From Strix aluco (taxonomy: Eukaryota > Chordata > Aves > Strigiformes > Strigidae): a stretch of DNA of 64,000 nt. The notes beneath the pieces were generated by a model. It was given only the letters and a program-made list of their open reading frames with translations, ran no database searches and was not told where the DNA came from. Below are positions 26,401 through 41,400 of this stretch, in pieces. Every line of letters begins with the position of its first letter. The first letter of the stretch is position 1. The stretch covers positions 84,220,446 to 84,284,445 of the forward strand of contig NC_133971.1 of NCBI RefSeq assembly GCF_031877795.1. The letters are read 5' to 3'. The position numbers and the translations under genes are program-made.

Positions 26401-29400
26401 TTTGTCACGTCACTGGATTCCACTGAGTCTGGATCCATCTTCTTTCCTCACCTTCCCTGCTTCCACCCCCAGTCAGGTGCTTATACACACTGGAAAGATT
26501 TCTTGCCTCTCCATGCCTCCGCCAAGCCTTCTCTTCTCCAGGTTGAATGATCCCAGCTCTCAGTCTTTCCTCATATCAAATCCTTCAAGCCCTTTAATGA
26601 CCTTAATAATGGGCCTTCACTGGACTTGGTCCAGCAAGGCTGTGTGTGTCTTGTACTGGGGAGCCCAGCACTGGACACAGCACTCCAAGAATGCCCTCAC
26701 CAGTGCTGAGCTGAGAAAACAATCGCCTCATTCAGCCTGCAGGCAATGGTTTTCCTGCAGCCCAAAAATACTCTGACTGCCTTTGCTACAAGGGCACATT
26801 GCTGGCTCAGGTAGTTCCTGCAGGCTTCTTCTGTAACTGGTGTTCAGTTTGAACTACAAACATCAGAAAGACTAAGTTTTTCCAGTTAGAGACTAAGCAA
26901 ATGTGGGAGAAGCCCGGTCTTTATAGTAACATTAAAGTGTTGTGCCAGAATTCTTTCACATTTTGATAACTGTCTTCAACAGTAAATGCCTGGATCTTGT
27001 TCTTTATGAAGTTGTTACAGGACAAACCAAGTAGACTTTAGAAATTGGGTTTTATGCCTCTTATGGTCTGATATTCTTAAAATCTTAACTTGTCCTTTAG
27101 AACTCATTAATAATGCTTTGTTTCCAGCTGTAAATTTTTCATCTACCTTATCTTCTTAGGGTGGAAACTTTTAACTTGCTATTGTATCTTCTATGGAAAT
27201 TCTAGCTCTGTTTGGTATTTCAATATTGATGTTGCAGGATACTTAATTATGATGGGCGCATAAAACAATTGACCTTACTCCATAAATTATATGATTATTA
27301 TACAAGATCTGAGGCTAAATCAACTTTCTGTCATAACTGTGGCTGGGGTTGCCAAATAGAAATACAGGAAAAGTTCTCAGCTGAAATGATTGAGACTGAA
27401 TTGCTGTAATCAATTTTCTGCTATAATCAGTTTTCTGCTCTTACCAAGTGCTTGAAATGTTTTATTTGGTGCAAAACTCCTATCCATGTTAAAAGAATGA
27501 ACTTTAAATGAAATGGAATATCTGAATTGCAGAAGGGCTTTTGGTATGATTCTTAATACTACATTTAAGCCTGTGTTATTAGATGCCAGTCAGCTGCACT
27601 AGTATACAATGGTATTTGCTGCACAGCATCCTGGATTTTACACTGGATGTGAGGACAGCCTCAACTGTATGGAAGTTCTGTAAGAACTGATTAGATTCTA
27701 TAGGAGAAACTATGTCTGAAGTTATTAAAGAAGTATTTGACAGAAGATGTTAAAGATCAGACAGAAGCAGTGTGGTGTACAAAGGCATTTTATCTTTGAC
27801 TTGAGGCTTTCTGTACACAAGAAGTTTTACTTGCTTACCTTAATGAAAACTAACAACTTGATTTTGGAGTGCTTTCATGTTAGAGTTCCTGATAGCCTGC
27901 AAAGTTAATGTTATTGATGTCTGGCAGATGGAAGAAACCAAACTGTGATGTTCGATACTCTCGAGGACTGGCGTGATGAGTTGGAGCGGACCAAAGGAAA
28001 TGTGAAATACAAAGCAGTGACTACCAATGAAGGCTACAGAGTGTCTGAAAAGTAAGCTTGCCCTTGTTAACTTTGAATATATGTCTTATTAAGATTTGCA
28101 AAAATCAGTGCTACCTTTGAGCATTATACAGTTGTTTAGGGCTTTTTAGGATCTGGTTTCCATTTATGGGATACTTTGACCTCCTGAGGTCCTAAATCAT
28201 GTTACACAACTCCTGCTCAAGCAGGGTTAACTTCAACATTAGGTCAGGCTACACAGGACCTTGGTCAGTCAAGCTTTGAATATCTCTAGGGGTGCAGAAT
28301 ACCACCTTAAAATGGAACAGAAAATATGTAGGTCTGGTACCTATGCTTCTGTCGTACTTACTGGTTAGGATGACATTTTTCTCAATCCTGTACCTTTACT
28401 CTGGTAAAATTTCAAGTTACACCCACTTGAGATTGTCAGTTTTAGTTGGAGGACTGGATGGGAAGAGAGCAACTCATTTAAAGCATATCTGCAAAATGTG
28501 CTGATGGAAGTTAAGTTGCAATGGCATTAGTGGAAGGTTAGAGATAAAGCTACCAGTTTAGCTACATACCATCTATCAGTGAACCCTTTGGGATGTATAC
28601 AAGGCTTTGTGCAGTACTGTTGTTTGATAATCAAATCCTGAAAGGTTTCACAGACCTTGGGAACAAACACCAATTTTCAAAGTCTTAATTATTTATAATT
28701 CTGTAACTCTGTCTTGAGAAGCCTAAGCTGAAGTTAAGTGCTTATCTTTGTTGCTTCTGTGGGCTTTAAACATAAATAGCATTGCCTGATACTGGAAATT
28801 CATGGTATATTAAATGACATTCTTGAATAGTGATGCAAACTGCTTACAAGGCATGGAAACGGAACTAGTTGTCTAACACTACAAGGGTATCTTTTGAAAC
28901 AACAAAGAGTGAAAGAACCAAGGTGGTCTTAACAATCAGGCTTAGATGTTACATTAAATGTAGGACTTAATTGCAGCCTTGGAAAGGCAGGGGAATGTTG
29001 CGGTGAAACTAATGAAGAGCTGAAGATTGGAAGAACATACCTTATCCAGCTGAAAATAAATGTAGGGTGTTGAGGCCAATATAATTATCTACTAGGAAAG
29101 ATTATTGCAGCAGTAAGAGTGAATATATAATTAGCGTGTGGGCTAGAACACTTGCAGTCATTAAAAGGAGCTTGGAGGTTGTTCTTTGTTCGGTTTTTAA
29201 GTGTAAGAAACTCTTTTCTTTGTTATCTTAGGCTGCCTTTGTATTTTGTTGTTCCCATATGTGTTTCTGAAGAGAGTATCTTGAAGTATCAAGGCAGAGG
29301 CATTCCTGTAAGTATGTATGTATGGATGCATGTGTGAGGGTAAGAAATCTTACTGAGAAGACAAAATTTCAACTAGCATTTTAGATGTTACTGCATATTA

Positions 29401-32400
29401 TTTTCAGAACTTGTTTTTAACAGCTCACATCTATAACTAGTCATCTGGAGAAGGGGAAACAGATGTTGGAAGGAGAAGTGCTCAAAGTATTCTATATTGC
29501 CCTGAACAGTGTAAAACAAAATATATATGTATGGTTCAGAGCTCCCATTTACTTATATCAGATGTCTAATATCCTATAGTTTACATATACTACTAGTCTG
29601 TCTATTCATCAGCCCGTTTTTCATGAGACTGAGTACTGACTGGCATCTAGCTGGACCAGGATGTAGGGCTTGAAATGCTATTTAGGTACTGAGAAGACCA
29701 TGCATGTAGAGGTATAGCTGAATACCTCCAGTTATCTAGCTTGCATGCTGGTAAGTAGTATGGCTGTGATTTGCAGCACTTTTATGAAGTAGCCCAACTG
29801 AAAAACTAGTTCTACCAGTCTCAACAGAAAATGAAGTTAAATATACTGTTTTGTGCCCTGTAACAAGCTGGCTTTGGCTTGCTACCTTGTACCACAGTTT
29901 AAGAACCAGTAAGACAGAGTAGTCAGAAACAAGGAGCAAAGTAACCTCACTTATGAGGTTGCTGAATGTCCATCAAATTTGCTAAGGAAAACCATGTTCA
30001 CTTCATGCTCTTGAATTAATCAGTCAATGGAGAAGATAGTGCTGTACTGTCCTGCCTAATTTGTTCTTTCAGAGAGTGAAGTTCAAAATAGTTTGGTTAA
30101 TTTTTTCTCAGATACTCAACCAGACAAATTACAGTGGCTGTTACACAGAAACAGAAGTGATTTTTTTTAATTGCATCTTGCATTTATAGAATCACAGAGT
30201 AGTTTGGGTTGGAAGGGACCTTTTTAAAGGTCATCTAGTCCAACCCCATCCTGCAGTGTGCAGGGACATCTTCAACAGAATCAGGTTGCTCAGACCCTCA
30301 AAGCCAACCTGACCTTAAATGTTTCCAGGAATGGGGCATCTACCACATATGTGGGCAGCCTGTTCCAGTGTTTCACCACCCTCATTGCAAAAAATTTCTT
30401 CCTTATAGCTAGTCTGAATCTACCCTCTTTTAGTTTAAAACAATTACCCCTTGTCTTATCGCAACAGGCCCTACCAAAAGTCTGTCCCCAGCTTTCCTGT
30501 AGGCCCCCTTTAAGTATTGAAAGGCTGCAGTAAGGTCTTCCTGGAGCCTTTTCTTCATGCAGAACAAGCCCAGCTCTCTTAGCCTTTCCTCGTAAGAGAA
30601 GTGTTCCAGCCCCCTGATCATTTTTGTGGGCCTCCTCTGGACCTGCTCCAACAGGTCCATGTATTTCCAGTGCTGAGGACTCCAGAGCTGGACACAGTGT
30701 TCCAGGTTGGGTCTCATGAGAGCAGAGTAGAGGGGCAGAATCCCCTCCCTTGGCTTGCTGGCCACTCTTTTCTTGATGCAGCCCAGGATATGGTTGGCTT
30801 TCTGGGCTGCGAGTGCACGTTGTCGGCTCATGTCCAGCTTTTCATCCACCAGTACCCCCAAGTCCTTCTCCTCAGGGCTGCTCCCAATCCCTGCATCCCC
30901 CAGCCTATTTTGAAACTGGGGGTTGCCCCAACCCATGTGCAGGACCTTGCGCTTGGCCTTGTTGAACTTCTTGAGATTCACATGGGCCCACTTCTCAAGC
31001 TCGTCCAGGTTCTTCTGAATGGCATCCTGTCCCTCAAGTGTGTCAACTACAGCACTCAGCTTGGTGTTGTCTGCAGATTAGCTGAGGGTGCACTTGATCC
31101 CGCTGTCTATGTCATTGATGAAGGTATTAAACAGTGCTGATCCCAGTATGCACCCCTGAGGGACACCACTTGTCACTGATCTCCACCTGGACATTGAGCT
31201 GTTCACCACTACCCTCTGGATGCGACCATCCAGCCAGTTCCCTCATCCACCAAACAGTCCATCCATCAAATCCATATCTCTCCAATTTAGAAAGGATGCT
31301 GTGTGGGACTGTCAGAGGCCTTACAGAAGGCCAGATAGATGGCATCTGTAGTTCTTTCCTTGTCCACTGTTTAGAGGCCTTGTAGAACTCTTCTAATTAT
31401 TTCCAAATTCTTTTTGGGAAGCTAGTGTTAAAATAGCTTGACCATATTAAGTCAGTTTGTGATGGTAGTGAGAGGGCAATATAGTAATTTTTTCTCCTCT
31501 TGATGATTGTGAGGCTTCTCCATCCTTCTGAGGTGTACTTCTTGGCTAGTATAAATTGGTAGCAGAGTTTTAACTTCCTGAATTGACTTGTGTAATATTC
31601 CTGACGAAAACTATTCTGACTCCCTGTTTCAAAGTGAGTTTAAAGATCAGCTTGAGAGCTTCAAGCAGTAGGTGTGAGTTAAGAAATTGTGTACTGTGAA
31701 ATAAGAAGCTTTGAGAACTGATTTGCTACAAGTAATACCTGTAACTATGCAATCTAATTTAGTTGTGGAGTGTTTGTTTAATATCTTACATCATATGCCT
31801 AGGTGACCCTTTATGTGTAGCTCACGTGGAAAGGCAAGACAGTGTATCTATTGTGAGTTATCTTAAGGCTGAACTATAAGAAAAACACTACTGTATCTGT
31901 GCAGAGAAACTGATGGCTAAGATATGTGTGAGTTAGTTACAAGAGCTGTCTTGCTGTAGCACATCTTCCAACATAATTTGGCCATAGACATTTTGATCAA
32001 TTTTTTTACCTATGAGAGCAGTTGAGAAGGTTATCTTCTGATCCAGTCTGACATTTTATGTTTTCCTGTGCCTGTATAAAGCTTAACTTAAAACTTGCAA
32101 ATGATAAGAGTGTACTGAGGCATGTAGTTTTGGTGCAGATGTAGAAGTTTGCTTCTACTGATGGCTTCGTTGAATACATCAAAAATTCAGTGAAGCACAG
32201 CATAGAGAAATTTCTTGTAATCACTCAGTCAGTTAAGCAATTATTTTGTATGGGACAGTTTACCAATTTTTATCACCTGGTAAATGTCTTTCTGCAGATT
32301 TGGTGTTGGTCTTGCCATAACGGTGCTGCTCTTCTCAAAATGTCTGCATTTCCCAAAGAACAGGATGACAGCACTTCACAAATGCAAAAAGCCTTCTTGG

Positions 32401-35400
32401 ATGGGTCAGTAATAGCTATTCTGTCCACAACACTTTGCTTGGTATGGACCTTGCTTCTCTTTTCCATATATGCTATATCTTTAAGCTTGCACGCATCAGG
32501 AAACAAGTTCTAGATCTAAAAGTAGTTTTCTGTAGTGGAATGGGTTTAAGCCCTTGGCCTAACAGCATTGGTCAATTGTGCAGGACTGTAACATCACTGA
32601 AGGCTTATTTGCGGAAATACATGTGTATATATATCAGATGAATCTCTGTTCACACTGTGGCGTTTCATTAGGTAAAGCAGCACCAAAGCCTGTAGGTCTT
32701 CGGTACAGTTAAGGCATTGTTAGCTGATGGGCTCAATTATGTTTGCAAGTAAGGAAATCTAGACTCCATCTCTACACATGGATTTGCAAGCTGAGTTTTA
32801 AAACTCTCTGAATTCTGCCATCTTCTGAGAACTAGATTCGTGTTCTTAAATAACTTCAGATAAAGTGACCTAAAATGACTGAGACGATCTAGCAGTTCAC
32901 TACCGCTACTTTCAGATGCGATGGCAGACAGTACTTTGTTTCAGCTGAGGTATTTCAGTTTGAGCTGATTTAGCTCAGCAGTCTGAAAAATGCCAAAGTT
33001 AATGTAAGGGGAAGAGCACAGCTGCCTAGCTGAGAGTTACAGCAGTAACTTCTTGCTCTTTTTCTGGCTTTTTTTAACCTCTCTAAGAGATAACTTCTCT
33101 CTTAGCAGCAAGCTATTAGATCAGGCTAGTATGTACAGTTTGTACTGCTTTGCCGCTAGCTCCTTTCTCCTCATAGGTGGAGAACCTGTCAATCATACAG
33201 AACTAACAGAAAATAGCTTGATTAGGCTCTTAAAACCTCTTTTGTTTATAAGATCACACTTGCATGGGAAAGGCTTTTGAGCTTTCCTACAGATTCTCTA
33301 ATGTTTCTCCTCTGAAATGGGGCTAGTTTACATGACTTGTAACTCTTTTTTTTAATACTATTTCATAATGTGAAAGTAAGTAAAACTAGCAGTAAGCTGT
33401 AACAAGGTATTAACTAGTATTTTGATGCCTTGTCTGGGGCCATCTGAACTTGGGGCAGTATTGGTGGTTTTCTTTGCTATGGAGTAATTGTGGTTAACCA
33501 CTAATATTTAAAAATATATCTGCAAATTGTCCATTAGGCTCTGTTAACATGCCATTGTAATAGTAGTCTGAACTCAAGCACACAGCAGATGTTTATAATT
33601 CACAGCTTCTTTTATTGACAAAGATGTTCAGAGCCAGATCTTCTAGCACAGATTGTTTACTTCAATTTGGAAGAAGTATTGTAATTGACAAATTATTGCT
33701 TTTCCTCAGTTCCCTTATCTGATGCATCTTCCAGTAGGTCTAGTAACATGCATTTCTGATGCAGACATCTGTAGTTCTCACTTAAAGCAGGTCTCTGTGC
33801 TACGACATACAGGAAACAAAGTACTCTATCCTGTCTGAGCAAGTGCCTGCAAGGCTTCACTTCTGAAGTATGATCTAGAGCAGCTTTTCCCAAATCTTGA
33901 CAATAAAAAGCCAGCATGACAACAAGAGGTATTTACTAAACTGATGCTCATCTGAGCTCTGGAGCCTGAATGAGAGGGGGGTGTTCTGGGTTCAAACCAA
34001 AGCTTCATCTGGCCTGGTATTTTTTCCTCTCCTCCTAGGGAAAAGTTTAGCAGATATGTAGGGAAGTACAAGGCAGGTATTTTGTCTTGTTTGACTCCAA
34101 ATTGTTTTTTCTTTTTTTTTTAATCATGTGTTTCATTAGCAGACCTGGCAGCTAGAATTTGATTTGTAAAAGTCAGGAGAAGTTGGCAGTGTCTGCTGGG
34201 AGGTTTGGGTGTTTCTATCCATCTCTTCTTTCTGGATTCACCTCTAAATGCCTGCTAATAAAGTAATTTTGGTGTGTCTAGTGAAGACAATACTAAAGAA
34301 TCAGTAGTAAAAATCCAAGTAGTGCTTGTAATAGTCATAACTGCACAGATATGCACAAATACAATTTTATTGGTGTAGCCGTTAAGAGCAGCAAAACTTG
34401 TCATAAGCTTGTAGGCAAGCTTCCAGCCAGTACTTAAAAATGCATAGAGGCCATTAGCTTTCCAGGTTGTATATCTTTTGGTATTACAGCTGTTGCCCAA
34501 ACCATGCCTATTAACTTTATCTCCAGTGATAATAGTTGGTGCATTATTTGACTTGTGAAGCAGAAGGCTTTAATCTCTTGATGATTTGATTTAGAATCTA
34601 TAAGACCATTAGCAAACCTCCTTATGAACTCCTGAAGATGGATGACTTGTCAAGCAGCCTTCCATCTCTGCAAGATATCCAGACTGCATACACGAGATTT
34701 AAACAGCTGTTTTTGATAGGTAAGTCAAACTTTAAAGTAGTCTTTTGTCTCTAAAGTGACTGAGATGCAAAGCATAACAATGCTGGTTTATGTCTCATGA
34801 ATACAGTCCTTGTCTTGATTGGTGTCTTGTTTTTGGTGGTGGTTAAAAGCAGACTTTTAAATATGTAACTGAAGACTGTGCTTATGAGTGGCATGTTCAT
34901 GGAGGTTTGTAGTTCTTACACTTACTACCTCTTGCTAAGCAGTCACAGTACCTGAAAATTACTTTTAAAAACAGTGACTATGGAGTTTAAATGTTAGTTG
35001 GAATACACTACCTGGATTGGAATCTATGGCAGAAATTTTTCAATCTTCTGTGGTCTGTTGAAATTGAATATTAAGTGTTAACCTCTTAAACCTTTGTGCT
35101 ATGTCAAGAGTTGAGTCTAAAAGCTATTTTTTTTTTTCCCTAGCTTTTGTTACAAACTAGTCACATTTCAAAACATACAAAGTGTGAGCTTGCTTAAAAT
35201 TCTGCCACTCTGGCTATAGGGCTAAACATGACTACTGTAAATAGTAAATCCACTTTAAAGGAGTAAAAATGGGAGCTGTGTGAAAGTATAATCTAGGCTT
35301 TCAGACTTTTTTTTAGGACTCTAGCTATTTTGCTGTCATGAAACAGTACTGTGACCTCACCTCTTGACATGAAAAAAGCTCCACACCACTTTGCAGCTGT

Positions 35401-38400
35401 GTAATGTGCCAGTGGGCCTTCTACAAGATAATGAGGCTAAATGTTGCAATATCCTCTGTCTGGTGGCACGCTGAACACTGGGGCAGTTCACCTGTGGCTA
35501 TTGATGTTGGACATAACTGAACTGATCATCACTGAGCAACTGTATATTTGCAGTGTAGCCTACAGACAGTAACCAAGTCCTATTGGGTTTATATGTGGTA
35601 TTTAGCTGGTAAGTTGATATTGATTGCAAATTAGTAAGAATGGTTTCTGGCAAATATGTAGTAAAGATCTCAGTGACACTCTGAAGAGAAGCCCAAGATA
35701 CATGAGATATTTGCCAGAGTTTCACATTGAGGATTTTGTCCTGAATACACTGTTAAACCCACAGTGAATCTTAAGAGCTAAAAATAATTACCTATATTTT
35801 AATATAGTTTCTAGTAACTTACCACCTTATAGGGAGAAGGCCAAAGCTTCAATTTAAGTCATTTAACATCTCTTGGGATACACTGCATATTTCAATGGTG
35901 TAATTGTATCGTCTTATATCACATGAAGCAAAAGGGAATAGGTTAAAATGGCATTCCAGTAAGTGTTCTTGTCTTACAGCTTTTTAAAGAAGCTAGTAGA
36001 CTATAGCTCACTGAATATAGCACTGTGCATTAGCAGTGAGAAAATCATTCAGTTAACTTTTTGCAGAAGTACTAATCGTACAGAAATTGACTACCTTACT
36101 AGTATTTTTCAAAGTCCGAACACAGCCATTATTTTTGATCTGTATGTGCTTAGTTAAATTGATTTAGGTAACTTGGTGTGTTGGTTGATTAGAAGCTCAA
36201 CATGAGCTGGCAATGTGCATTTGCAGCCCAGAAAGCCAGCCATATCGTGGGCTGCATCAAGAGAAGCGTGACCAGCAGGTCAAGGGAGGGGATTCTCCCC
36301 CTCTGCTCCACTCTTGTGAGACCTCACCTGGAGTTCTGTGTTCAGTGCTGGGGCTCCCAGTGTAAGAAAGACAAGTGACCTGCTCAAGTGCATCCAGAAG
36401 AGACCACAAAGATGATCAGGGGACTGGAGCACCTCCCCTATGAGGACAGGCTGAGAGAGTTGGGGTTGTTCAGCCTGGAGAAGTGAAGGCTCTGGGGAGA
36501 CCTTATAGCGACCTTCCAGTACTTAAAGGGGGCTACAGGAAAGATGGGGAGGGACTCTTTATCAGGGAGTGTAGTTATAGAATGAGGGGTGATGGTTTTA
36601 AACTGAAAGAGGGTAGATTTAGATTAGATATTAGGAAGAAACTCTTTACTGTGTGAGGGTGGTGGGACACTGCAACAGGTTTCCCAGAGAAGCTGTGGCT
36701 GCCCCCTCCCTGGCAGTGTTCAAGGCCAGGTTGGACGGGGCTTTGAGCAACCTGGTCTAGTGGAAGGTGTCCCTGCCCATGGCAGGGGGTTGGAACTAGA
36801 TGAACTTTAACGTCCCTTCCAACCCAAACCATTCTATAATTTTTGTGAACTTCCAGTGTAACTTAAATTTCCTGAACACATGCCCAAACTGAAGTTTCAG
36901 TTAAAAAAGAGCCCTATTAAGCAAAACAGAAACCATTAGTAGTAGTTAGCTGCTTTAAAAGAGGATTGTGATGGGAACAGCTTAGGTCCTCTGAAATTGT
37001 TCCTCTTACTTGAAATGTTGCAAAAACATGCTGGCTTTGCTACACTGCTCACAAGCCTTATTATATGCCATTTACCCACATACATATTTGTACCCATTTG
37101 CCCACATAAGATTTTCAACTTTTTGGTTTTAAAATGCTAGTGGAGTATTTCTTTATTGTCCTAGAAGACAGGGAGGAAGGGAAAGCTTGCTCTGTATTGT
37201 GCTGTTATTAAGCCAAATTGCTTGATTAAGGGGTAAAACAAGCTGTGTGTGTTTTGTTCAGTCTTTAAAAACAAGTTCCTGTTTTGTCTTGGAGATGACT
37301 TTGTCGGAGAACTGCCATAGCAAGTAACTGTTTGTAGAAGCCTGCATACAAGGGGTTGAGTCTAATTTGGGTTGAGTACGATTGAACAAAACAAACAGCC
37401 AGCCACACTTTAGCTACTCAGCTTCCTGGAGTAAACCTCTTCTGTACTGTCCATAATGTAAGAGAACTAAAGAAAACTTCAGTACAGAATGTAAATGTTA
37501 CTGCTATAGATGAAAGCCTGTTATTTCTACAGGAAAAAAAGACAAAAATCTGTTTTTTCTTGCTGTCATGAGTTTTGGATGGTTTTGAAAGACTAGAAAT
37601 CGGTACTATAATTTTGCCTTGATTCAGAATGGACAGAGGTTTTTCCAATAGCAGTGGCAGACTAAATAGAATATGAGATTTGGGTGCAAGGGAATATTCT
37701 AGAACTCAAATGGAGAGAAGATGAACTGCGGAGTAAAGGGTACCTTGAAGTACTGTAATGTATGTACTTTAAAGGGTATCATACTTAAAGGTTGGAAGTG
37801 AATTTAAAGATGTTAATCAGAAGATTGAGAAAACTACATCTGATGTGAATAGAACTGACTAGGCAACTTTGAAGGTGCATTCTAATTCTTTTGAGAAAAA
37901 CTAGTTTCTATGGCCAGGGTGAAATAAATCAGGGAAAGAAAGAATTTTTTTTTTCAAATGTGTAATAAACAGAATGAGGGGCACAAGCAGGCATGGAGAC
38001 AGAACTACTACAGGAACAAAATAGGTATATATCTGTGCACTTGAGGATCATAGATGCAAGCTGCAGAAGACAAGACAGAAGTGAGTATGTGTTCAAATTA
38101 AACATTGGAAGCATATGGAGAGACCTTGGGAGGTGAAAAGAACTTCCACAGAAACATGCATCCACAGAAGCTATTCAGGTTGAGGGTAGGGAAGGAGGTA
38201 AGTGTGATGTATCTCAGTTGTTTCTCAGTAATAGAACTGTTGTAGACCTTGGGCTTCAAGGTTTGTGTCTTATGCAGGAAAGGTAATCTATTCTGATTTT
38301 AATTGACTGTATCAGGTGGTGAGAGCTTTCCAGTTTCTGAATGTTGGCTTTGATAAAAATAAAGGCAAGAGATTTAGGTTGCATTTTAAAAGCTACAAAA

Positions 38401-41400
38401 ATCCTAGTGGAATTCATAAGAGTTTAGTGACTCAGTGGTGTTGTACTTGGCTTCCCAGTTTATCTTAGCTATTCCTTTTTTGTTGTATTTTCACTGCAAC
38501 TGAAGAGGCATTCAAACTTCAAAACCTTTTCAGGTAGCCTGACATTCCATAAACTTGTTTAACCTCCTAAAATGCATTTGTGTTTGGCTCTAATGGTAAT
38601 AACTTTCAAAATCCAGCCTTCTTATGTTAAGCTTTATATAGATCATACTTCAGAGTCAAGGTAACTGGAATTTGGAAGAACCATTGTCTTCGATTAAACT
38701 TCTTTTCCTTTCTCATTTTGTCAACAGATTTATTTACTTGGTTTGATTGCTGTGAACCTACAGCATACTTCTTCTAAAAGCCTGTGGTGCTATAAAACTT
38801 AAACTTTACTGGTGTTTGTAGGACTACTTCATTTAGTTATAGGATGTTGCCTTTAACAGTGATTAGGATTTACTGACTCCTTAGTATTGGTTGTTTTATA
38901 ACAGTTCATAACTGAAGAGTAATACTATGGATGGCTGTTGATTAGCACTGCATATATGTGAACAAACAAATTTTTGGTTTTGTTTTTTTGCAGATAACAG
39001 TACAGACTTCTGGGCAACTGATGTGAAATGGTTTTCTTTACTGGAGAGCACAAACTGGCTGGAGATAATCAGGTTTGCTATATCTGTAACTTTTTGGGTT
39101 TCAAATTGTGTTCAGTGCCTTTGTAGTGGGTTTTCTAGCTAGTTTCTTGAAATATGATGACATTCTTCACCTCCAGTAGGAAAGAAAATTAAGACAGACT
39201 TATGGTCCCATTTATCTGTCTTATTTCTACAACTTCAGACTGTTTTTACAGTGTAGGCTTGTGTTAAGCCTCCCACATTAAAGGATGTGAGAAGCAGCAG
39301 ATAATTCTAATTACAACTCTTCCAGCAAACCTATTAAAACTATAGATCCAGTAATGTCTTTCCTGCATTTAGTCGCCTTCTTTCCAAACTGAAGAATCCT
39401 ATTTGTTTCTTGCATGACACCCATTCCATGTCTCTGACTAGCCTTGCCGTTCTTCTCTGTACTCTCTACTTCTGTAATATCCTTTAGGATGGAATGAACT
39501 GCAGTATTCAAGATGTTAGCCCACCAAAGATTTATAAAATGGCAGTTGTTCTCCGTTTTGTCCCCTTCCTCCCCTGATCAAGTTCTTTTTTTCTTCTCTC
39601 AGCAGTCCACAGTGAGTAAGTGTAGGAATGGTGTTGGCTAACTTAAGGCTTGTTATAGTGGAATGTTGAGGGTTTTTACTTGTTTTCGGTGTTAATTTGT
39701 GCTAGCTCTGTTGTCTGCCAGTTTATTCTGTGATCAGTGTGTTACCATGAAGTTCTTCTGCAGTCAACTTCAGTTCTTTCTAGTGTTAATGAATAAATAT
39801 TGATAGCTATTCATTTCTTAATCCAGAATTTAAATGTGTTGAATGAGAGGTTCTACTGAAGATCATATGTTGAGGAATGCATAACCAAGATCACAAGTAG
39901 CTTAAAGTTAATGCCAGTCCAAGTTCCTATCCTTATGTTGTTTTGAGACTGGTTGTTTCCATATTTGGATCTGGTTGCTTCCTGGATCGGCCTGTTCTTG
40001 GCTCTTGCAGTTGGTAGGAATGTCTTTTTCAGCTATTCTAGGTGTTAGAACAAAGAATCTGACAACTCCACACTTACAAAATAAACTGTCAGCTTCTATT
40101 AGTGACGTAAGCCGTTGCAAGAATCCTAATTTGTGTGCACGCTTTTGCTGAAAATAACCAACTTTATGAAAAGTTAGGTCTAGAAACCAACAATGTTACA
40201 TCTGGTTTTATGTTTAATTCCATTCAGTCTCCCTGTGCAATAATAATCTCTGAATAAATTGTGTCTGCATGTTTACAGGAGCAGATTGCTGATCCTTCCC
40301 TCTGCCTCTTAAAACCAGATTATGTGAGAAATGTAGTAGATTAGAACATAAGTGTAGTGATGTTAACTCTTTCCAGGATAAAGATCTGGCTCTTAGCAAT
40401 TGTAATACTTTAGTGTGTGGGTGTGATGACTGCTATTGATCCAGAATAAAGTATTGTATTACAAATATATGAAGATAACAACTAGAAATGCATGACCAAT
40501 GGCCAAATAAAGATAGCTCTTGAAAGTTTGTTCTTGGGGCTAAACAGTTTTTCATTTACATGAGTTGAGCATAGTTTTCATTGTTTTAAAGGACTAGTCA
40601 AGTTTTGGTAGTATGGCATTCTGACCCCTTTTAGGGGAAACTAATGTAAGAAATTTACATATAAAAATGCTATGAAAATGTTCAGTTATCTTTTCCTGTA
40701 CCACAACAGGCGAGTCTTGAAGAAAGCAATAGAAGTTGCTGAGTGTCTGGAAAGACAGCATACAAATGTTCTCCTTATAGGTAAGAATTAAATGAGATTA
40801 TCCTGTACATTTTTTAAAAATTCGTTTTGAATTTCTTTAGATGTAGCTTAATCTGTATGTTTATAATTATGGTAGAGGCTGGTAAAATTCAGAGACTACT
40901 CAAAATACCAGACAACTAAATCTCTTGCACTCCTGGAAATGCTTCCTGTAGTTAAAAAAACATGGTAAGCATAGTTCCAGGCAAAGAGAAATATGTTGTG
41001 AATGAGAGTGCTGCTGATAAATTGGCAGGAGAGTCATGCTACCTCTTGTTTATGCATTCCTGTTTCCTAACTTACTTTATTAAGTCTCCTAGACCTTTTG
41101 CTGTACTTCAAGGGGGTGGGGGACACCTACACAAAGAACATAGAGCATGAAAATTTTCTAGAAGTTTTCTGTGTTCTAGATACACACTGAACTGAATACT
41201 ATGTAGTCCCTTTATTAAAAATACATGAAAGAATATGCTTATTGTACACATCTGGAGCAGTGTTTTCCTAGATTGAGTAAAGTAATCACATAGAAAAACA
41301 AACTCAATGTTAACCATTAAGCTATTTTGGATTAGTAATTCAGTTGGTTTTTTTCCACACACTGCCATTTGAGAAACCGGGCACAGGAAAGAGATCTTTC

